A stretch of 7,190 nt of DNA from CANJJB01 sp964449295 (GTDB lineage: Bacteria; Chlamydiota; Chlamydiia; Chlamydiales; Rhabdochlamydiaceae), in the NCBI GenBank assembly GCA_964449295.1, contig CAYUZN010000097.1, positions 1-7,190 of the forward strand, read 5' to 3'. The position numbers and the translations under genes are program-made. The notes below the pieces were generated by a model that did not search any database, was not told where the DNA came from, and worked only from the letters and a program-made list of their open reading frames with translations. Below are positions 6,885 to 7,190 of the stretch, piece by piece (position 1 is the first letter of the stretch; every line of letters starts with the position of its first letter).

Positions 6885-6946
6885 CGGCTGCTCCTGCACT
6901 CTTCCCCGCAAATGAGTTGCGGGTCCCCTTCCATGTCAGTTCGCAG
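6885..6946 (-). repeat. 62-base repeat, copy 1, with an internal hairpin
   Basis: Matches the reverse complement of 7128-7189 at 54 of 62 positions with no gaps. The perfect outer block on the plus strand starts CGGCTGCTCCTGCA. The internal hairpin pairs 6905-6911 with 6917-6923 (7 bp, five-base loop). Two of its pairs differ from copy 2 by double compensatory changes. Weak similarity continues beyond the inner end (GGTGGGCGGCA here against GGGTGGCAG in copy 2, both read in the MEGDP direction). The copies point away from each other across a 181-base spacer. Confidence 0.85.
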
Positions 6947-7118
6947 ACCCATCTTATTTGTGAATTCGATAATTTGCCGCCCACCTGAGTTTCGGACCTT
7001 CTCTGCATTTTTTTTGATTCATCTAATCAGTACTTTCTTTGTCTAAGCCAAATTCATTACAATTAAGCTTTCACAGCGAAGGGTGGCAGTTTCATATGAG
7101 ACTAATGTGTGATATTAA

Positions 7119-7190
7119 AAGTTGGTACTGCGAAGTGACATGGAAGGGGACCCACACCTTCTGTGTGGGGAAGAATGCAGGAGCAGCCGA
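7119..7190 (+). other. Partial open frame in repeat copy 2, cut by the window end
   Basis: Just after a TAA at 7116-7118, 24 codons are open to the edge, including MEGDPHLLCGEECRSSR from ATG 7140. Nineteen of 24 residues equal those of copy 1 in the matching frame, and four of the five replacements are mild (M/L, T/S, Q/H, I/L). No ribosome binding site precedes ATG 7140 (GCGAAGTGAC is upstream). A different plus-strand frame is open from 7027 to the edge and reads CEVTWKGTHTFCVGKNAGAA, but it is less conserved between copies. Coding status is unresolved. Confidence 0.3.
7128..7189 (+). repeat. 62-base repeat, copy 2, probably continuing past the window edge
   Basis: Inverted partner of 6885-6946. 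Its hairpin pairs 7151-7157 with 7163-7169 (CCCACAC with GTGTGGG, five-base loop). Relative to copy 1 the stem has A-T in place of G-C and C-G in place of A-T at two positions, so pairing is kept although both sides changed. In copy 1 the GC-rich body extends a further 150 or so bases beyond this point, so copy 2 is likely cut by the window end. Confidence 0.85.

Larger units (their letters stand above)
6707..7018 (-). pseudogene. Possible degenerate small coding frame running through repeat copy 1
   Basis: One minus-strand frame is open from 7018 (after a TGA) to TAA at 6709-6707 apart from a single TAG at 6883-6881. The first part is 45 codons and includes MEGDPQLICGEECRSSR just before the TAG; the second is 57 codons, for example TVLCTDFCAEDRFGKALVRR and GRGALVPDVYISP. 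The corresponding frame of copy 2 gives MEGDPHLLCGEECRSSR, and nucleotide differences between copies fall mainly at third codon positions. That looks like past or present selection on a peptide. Against it, the in-frame ATGs (6952-6950 and 6934-6932) lack ribosome binding sites, I do not recognise the protein, and GC-rich structured RNA can be open by chance. A second frame on the same strand (6874-7008, 44 codons, ends SAGAAVSR) is also open, but copy differences there fall at second positions. Confidence 0.35.
6701..7190. other. Gene-free tract with a GC-rich, structured, repeat-containing element
   Basis: No conventional gene, tRNA or rRNA is recognised here. By hand count 6731-6950 is about 57% GC, against about 40% in the adjoining lipoprotein gene and about 35% in 6951-7120. 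It contains the inverted 62-base repeats, several hairpins, an 8-base direct repeat (TTCGGACC at 6833-6840 and 6991-6998) and a pair of 7-base inverted repeats (6740-6746 with 6868-6874). The base composition and repeats suggest an inserted or dispersed element rather than ordinary spacer. Confidence 0.6.

Noticed and set aside
6874..7008. 44-codon minus-strand frame ending SAGAAVSR as a gene
   Set aside because: It has an ATG and open frame, but differences between the two repeat copies fall mainly at second codon positions and change residues, so the alternative MEGDP frame is better supported.
7009..7014. T run in the 7007-7014 stretch as a terminator tail
   Set aside because: No stable GC-rich stem sits immediately before it on either strand.
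6885..7189. CRISPR array or site-specific invertible switch
   Set aside because: Only two copies in inverted, not direct, orientation, with 87% identity and no recombinase or cas gene in the window.
6701..7190. tRNA, RNase P RNA, group II intron or other standard RNA
   Set aside because: No cloverleaf with a TTCRANNC arm, and no intron domain V or RNase P core that I can place; AAAGTCC at 6804 resembles an RNase P block, but the neighbouring motifs are missing.

Overview
The window looks like chromosomal DNA from a member of the Chlamydiota, most likely an environmental (Parachlamydia-like) lineage rather than Chlamydia itself. Three things suggest this. The HtrA protease closely resembles chlamydial HtrA through its protease core and first PDZ domain (for example VTRGFLGVTLQP and INPGNSGGPLLNI). 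From memory, sucC, sucD and htrA are consecutive genes in Chlamydia trachomatis, and all three occur here. The genes have about 40% GC with moderate intergenic spacing. The genus cannot be fixed from the sequence alone.

Bases 1-3082 (plus strand) form a tight unit: the 3' nine-tenths of sucC, then sucD overlapping it by 20 bases, then a site-2-protease-like M50 metalloprotease whose start codon directly follows the sucD stop. SucC and SucD are the two subunits of succinyl-CoA synthetase (TCA cycle). The M50 protein carries a cytoplasmic-looking helical C-terminal extension, and its link to the TCA genes is only positional.

Bases 3075-6212 (minus strand) hold htrA, an EamA/DMT-family transporter and an unrecognised 209-residue protein with paired hydrophobic segments. 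The last of these overlaps the M50 gene tail to tail by 8 bases. A 28-bp perfect palindrome, extendable to 39 bases, lies between htrA and the transporter and absorbs the transporter's ribosome binding site. Compared with Chlamydia, htrA is inverted and separated from sucCD by three genes.

Bases 6213-6319 are a divergent control region. It reads left into htrA and right into a small predicted lipoprotein (6320-6700), whose extended -10 promoter is so close to the ATG that the mRNA is probably leaderless.

Bases 6701-7190 contain no conventional gene but are the most unusual part. Part of it (about 6731-6950) rises to about 57% GC. It holds two inverted 62-base copies of a repeat (54 of 62 identical), at 6885-6946 and 7128-7189. 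Each copy contains a hairpin in which two base pairs differ by double compensatory changes. In one shared reading frame most of the differences are also third-codon-position or conservative changes. On the minus strand that frame continues for about 100 codons, broken by a single TAG. I do not recognise the element. It could be a decayed small coding family, a structured RNA, a MITE-like repeat, or a combination, and the second copy runs off the right edge.
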